From positions 1-31,625 of IMG/VR virus record IMGVR_UViG_3300002835_000706: 31,625 nt of DNA; one strand, given 5' to 3'. The position numbers and the translations under genes were made by a program. Each line of letters opens with the position of its first letter. The stretch's first letter is position 1. The stretch comes from a virus. Shown here in pieces: positions 29,600 through 31,625 of this stretch. Under the pieces are notes generated by a model. The model did not search any database and was not told the DNA's origin. It was given only the letters and a program-made list of their open reading frames with translations.

Positions 29600-30556
29600 T
29601 CAGGCAGTCTTGGCGGTGAGAACACCCTGACGAGCGCGGTTGCTGATCGTCAGTTCGCCGTAGCACAGGATCTGTGCGTAACGTGCATCTTGGTTGTTCG
29701 GACGAACAAACGGAGTTGGCTTGAACCAGTTATCCGAGTGACCGACAAGACGGATGTACTTGGTGTTAAGGAAGTACATATCGCCAGCCGTGACATAGTT
29801 GTCATAAACAATAGGCGCACCCTTGAACAGAAGGTTCTGGAAACCACCATCAGCGGTCTTAGCGTCCATGAAACGCTCTTGTGGCTGAAGAAGGTCTTCA
29901 TACTTCTCAAACAAAGCACGGGTCGTGAGAATCACGTTCGGCTGATCGTTACCAGCAGAAACCGTGTTGTAAGCCGTACGCATCTGGGCGAGCGTAAGCG
30001 CACCAGCAGACGTGTTCTTGTGACCAGGAGCCCACCAAGTATCAGTAGCCTGATTGATGCCACCAATGTTGGTTGACGTGCTGTCTTTCACAAGGGCTTC
30101 AAGGCCAAGCCAATCCTTGCCAGAGTTACCAGTAGCGTTAGAGGTAAGACCCGACGAAATAAACATCTGGTCAAACTTTTCGGTAATGGTTTCTTCCGCT
30201 TGGAAGGTCTTTGCCTCAAGAAGATCAATGATCTGCTCTTCTGAGTTGTTCTGTGCTTCTTCGATACCAGAAATGGTGATCGACGCAGCATACTGCTTCC
30301 AGTTGAACTCAGCAGAGGTGATGCCAGTCTGCGGAGTAATGTTAATGAGGTCATACGCTGAGTATGACGCAGCAGTACCGTTCTGTCCGTAAAGAAGCGG
30401 GAGGACGATCTTAGAACCACCAGAGATGGTACGGACCTGACCAGCCTGCTTCAGAAAGTAAACAAACGGACGTGCCGAAAACACGTTATCAACCAACTTA
30501 GGCATGTGGTTCGCCAAAGTGGTTGAAAGGATTGTATCGTAATTAGGGTTAGGCAT
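29600..30556 (-). CDS. Major capsid protein, HK97-like fold
   Basis: A 318-aa major capsid protein. An N-arm-like start (MPNPNYDTILSTTLANHMPKL), a long helical segment around 100-130 (E-E-A-Q-N-N-S-E-E-Q-I-I-D-L-L) that fits the HK97 spine helix, and a beta-rich C-terminus ending Y-G-E-L-T-I-S-N-R-A-R-Q-G-V support the call. It follows the scaffold gene, has a good Shine-Dalgarno (AAGGATAAG), and is followed by a terminator. Size and gene order match podoviruses. No protease gene is seen nearby, so maturation probably relies on the scaffold alone. Confidence 0.85.
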   Translation of the reverse strand: MPNPNYDTILSTTLANHMPKLVDNVFSARPFVYFLKQAGQVRTISGGSKIVLPLLYGQNGTAASYSAYDLINITPQTGITSAEFNWKQYAASITISGIEEAQNNSEEQIIDLLEAKTFQAEETITEKFDQMFISSGLTSNATGNSGKDWLGLEALVKDSTSTNIGGINQATDTWWAPGHKNTSAGALTLAQMRTAYNTVSAGNDQPNVILTTRALFEKYEDLLQPQERFMDAKTADGGFQNLLFKGAPIVYDNYVTAGDMYFLNTKYIRLVGHSDNWFKPTPFVRPNNQDARYAQILCYGELTISNRARQGVLTAKTA

Positions 30557-30581
30557 TTCTTATCCTTGGAATTGGAGGTGC

Positions 30582-31376
30582 TTATGCACCCAATGACTTC
30601 TTGGCTGCCAGATACGCTTCCCGCAAAGAACCAAACCCCTCGTTGCCAGCAGGACCAACAGATCCATTACGACCAGCACCATTATGCACAGTCTTAGAAG
30701 CCTGCCGTTTGGCATTAACTCGCTTCTGTTCTTCTGCCTTCTTCGCTTCAACCTCTGCAAGACGAGCCTGCAAAGAACTAAAGTTCATGTCGGCATAAGC
30801 AGAACGAAGATTAGGGAAACCACCCTTAATTGCGTGAGCAAACAAAGTTGATTCATCAAAATCCCCATACTGACTACGCATAGAGTTCAGTTCCGCTTCG
30901 ATAGCGGCCTGGGTTGCGGCTTGTTCCTGCGCTGCAATCTTCTGCTCAAGAATAACAATGCGCTGTTCATCAGGGTCAAGATCCATAAAAGAATCTGTTT
31001 CCTGAACATCCATTCCTACCCCAAAAGCCTCTCCAAGAGCCTTAAGTGTGTTGGCAGGATCAGAACGCAATGCTTCCGTTATGGCTTCAGCATCAGCGAG
31101 GCGTTGCCGCATATCGGCTAGTTCTTGAGTCTTCTTTGTGTAATCAGACTGTCGAAGATAACCGTTTCGTGCTTCATCTAGGGTGATCTGAGAACCTTCG
31201 ACTTCAAAAAGATAGTCTTCAGGTGAATCGGATTCCGAAACAAAGTCACTAGATTCGTGTGAATCTCCGCTGATCGGGTTGTTCTCTCCGTCAGAATAAT
31301 CTGCCGAATCGAATCCTTCAGTTGAGTCGAACGAATCTTCAGCCACCGAAGCATCGGTGGTATCAATATCACTCAT
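30582..31376 (-). CDS. Scaffolding protein, 264 aa
   Basis: A 264-aa, strongly acidic protein: an Asp/Ser-rich N-terminal 55 residues, a long coiled coil (about 75-230), and a basic, Gly-containing C-terminal tail (KRQASKTVHNGAGRNG) that would bind capsid. This profile, and its position between the partial portal-like gene and the capsid gene, identify it as the procapsid scaffold. The start ATG has AAGGAAAAA upstream. A small hairpin (30577-30590) overlaps its stop. Confidence 0.82.
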   Translation of the reverse strand: MSDIDTTDASVAEDSFDSTEGFDSADYSDGENNPISGDSHESSDFVSESDSPEDYLFEVEGSQITLDEARNGYLRQSDYTKKTQELADMRQRLADAEAITEALRSDPANTLKALGEAFGVGMDVQETDSFMDLDPDEQRIVILEQKIAAQEQAATQAAIEAELNSMRSQYGDFDESTLFAHAIKGGFPNLRSAYADMNFSSLQARLAEVEAKKAEEQKRVNAKRQASKTVHNGAGRNGSVGPAGNEGFGSLREAYLAAKKSLGA

Positions 31377-31390
31377 TTTTTCCTTGGAGT

Positions 31391-31407
31391 CCCATGACGA
31401 TCATGGG
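31391..31407 (-). promoter_or_regulatory. Hairpin upstream of scaffold gene
   Basis: CCCATGA (31391-31397) and TCATGGG (31401-31407) form a 7-bp dyad with a three-base loop, 14 bases upstream of the scaffold start and just before its Shine-Dalgarno on the minus strand. It might regulate scaffold translation or end an upstream transcript. No confident promoter was seen in the 31377-31442 gap; a TTGCAA/TTTAAT-like pair is too weak to claim. Confidence 0.4.
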
Positions 31408-31442
31408 TTATTCCCTATTAGAGATATTAAAAGTGTCCCGAA

Positions 31443-31625
31443 TTAAAGTTGCAAGCCCATTTGGTTTTGCAACTGAGCAAGCAATTCAGGAGGCAAACCG
31501 CCCTGACCTGTTTGCGACATACTCGTTTGTGGGGCAGGTTGCATACCCGCTTGTTCCATGCCACCAGCGTTTTGAGCAGCCAACAAATCCATAGGATTCA
31601 TTTGCTCACCATTCATACCAGGTTC
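31443..31625 (-). CDS. Probable portal protein, C-terminal end (partial)
   Basis: The minus strand is open from the right edge to a TAA at 31445-31443, giving 60 residues with no start inside the window. The peptide is Met/Gln/Gly-rich (for example G-M-N-G-E-Q-M-N-P-M-D-L-L-A and L-P-P-E-L-L-A-Q-L-Q-N-Q-M-G), a typical disordered portal C-terminus. Its place directly upstream of scaffold and capsid genes supports portal. It is identified by position and composition only. Confidence 0.65.
   Translation of the reverse strand, partial: EPGMNGEQMNPMDLLAAQNAGGMEQAGMQPAPQTSMSQTGQGGLPPELLAQLQNQMGLQL

Overview
The window looks like about 31.6 kb of a tailed-phage genome with podovirus-type (T7-like) virion gene order, probably infecting an actinobacterium. 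The host inference rests on four things: an Rpf-like resuscitation-factor lysin with a membrane anchor and Thr-rich linker; several small proteins of types I associate with mycobacteriophages and other actinophages (the 57-aa 'FWEWVDYGV' protein and a DUF2746-like membrane/coiled-coil protein); GAAAGGA Shine-Dalgarno sites; and promoters of the form TTGACA-N16-18-TANNNT. The host genus cannot be read from the sequence. No DNA polymerase, terminase or integrase lies in the window. Both edges cut genes: an AAA ATPase on the left and a probable portal C-terminus on the right.

Plus strand, 1-14405: the early and replication half. Positions 1-1704 hold a CobS/MoxR-type AAA ATPase and a DUF7192-like protein. 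Positions 1782-3773 are a promoter-driven operon of small proteins. Three of its intergenic gaps (2704-2761, 3095-3151, 3423-3476) fold as complete type II hammerhead self-cleaving ribozymes. Positions 3909-5302 hold a second promoter, a 76-aa protein and a DUF932 protein. Positions 5412-6409 are tightly packed small genes, including a 24-aa membrane peptide, a four-CXXC zinc protein and a small HTH protein. Positions 6406-8660 hold a third promoter, a multi-HTH DNA-binding protein, a Cas4/RecB-like nuclease with a putative Fe-S cysteine set, and a possible ssDNA-binding protein. After a strong hairpin terminator (8689-8718), positions 8757-12093 form a replication/recombination operon: DnaB-type helicase, archaeo-eukaryotic-type primase, RusA resolvase, a PD-(D/E)XK nuclease and a sigma region 4-like protein. 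Positions 12090-14405 carry a DUF1599/MazG-like protein, small genes and the Rpf-like lysin.

Minus strand, 31625 down to 14347: the late half, in the order portal (partial), scaffold, major capsid, small zinc-motif protein, head-tail adaptor, tail nozzle-like protein, fibre with internal repeats, 888-aa collagen-like fibre with a tail-collar domain, two internal-virion-like proteins, a 2092-aa giant internal virion protein, a DUF2746-like protein, amidase endolysin, holin and a small acidic protein. The two halves converge and overlap at 14347-14405.

The most striking feature is the run of three hammerhead ribozymes. Each starts at or directly after a stop codon and ends 23-24 nt before the next start codon. 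All catalytic-core positions are present, and stem I covaries between copies 2 and 3. This suggests programmed self-cleavage of an early polycistronic phage mRNA into gene-sized pieces. No gene-free stretch exceeds 300 bases; the longest gap is 3774-3973.
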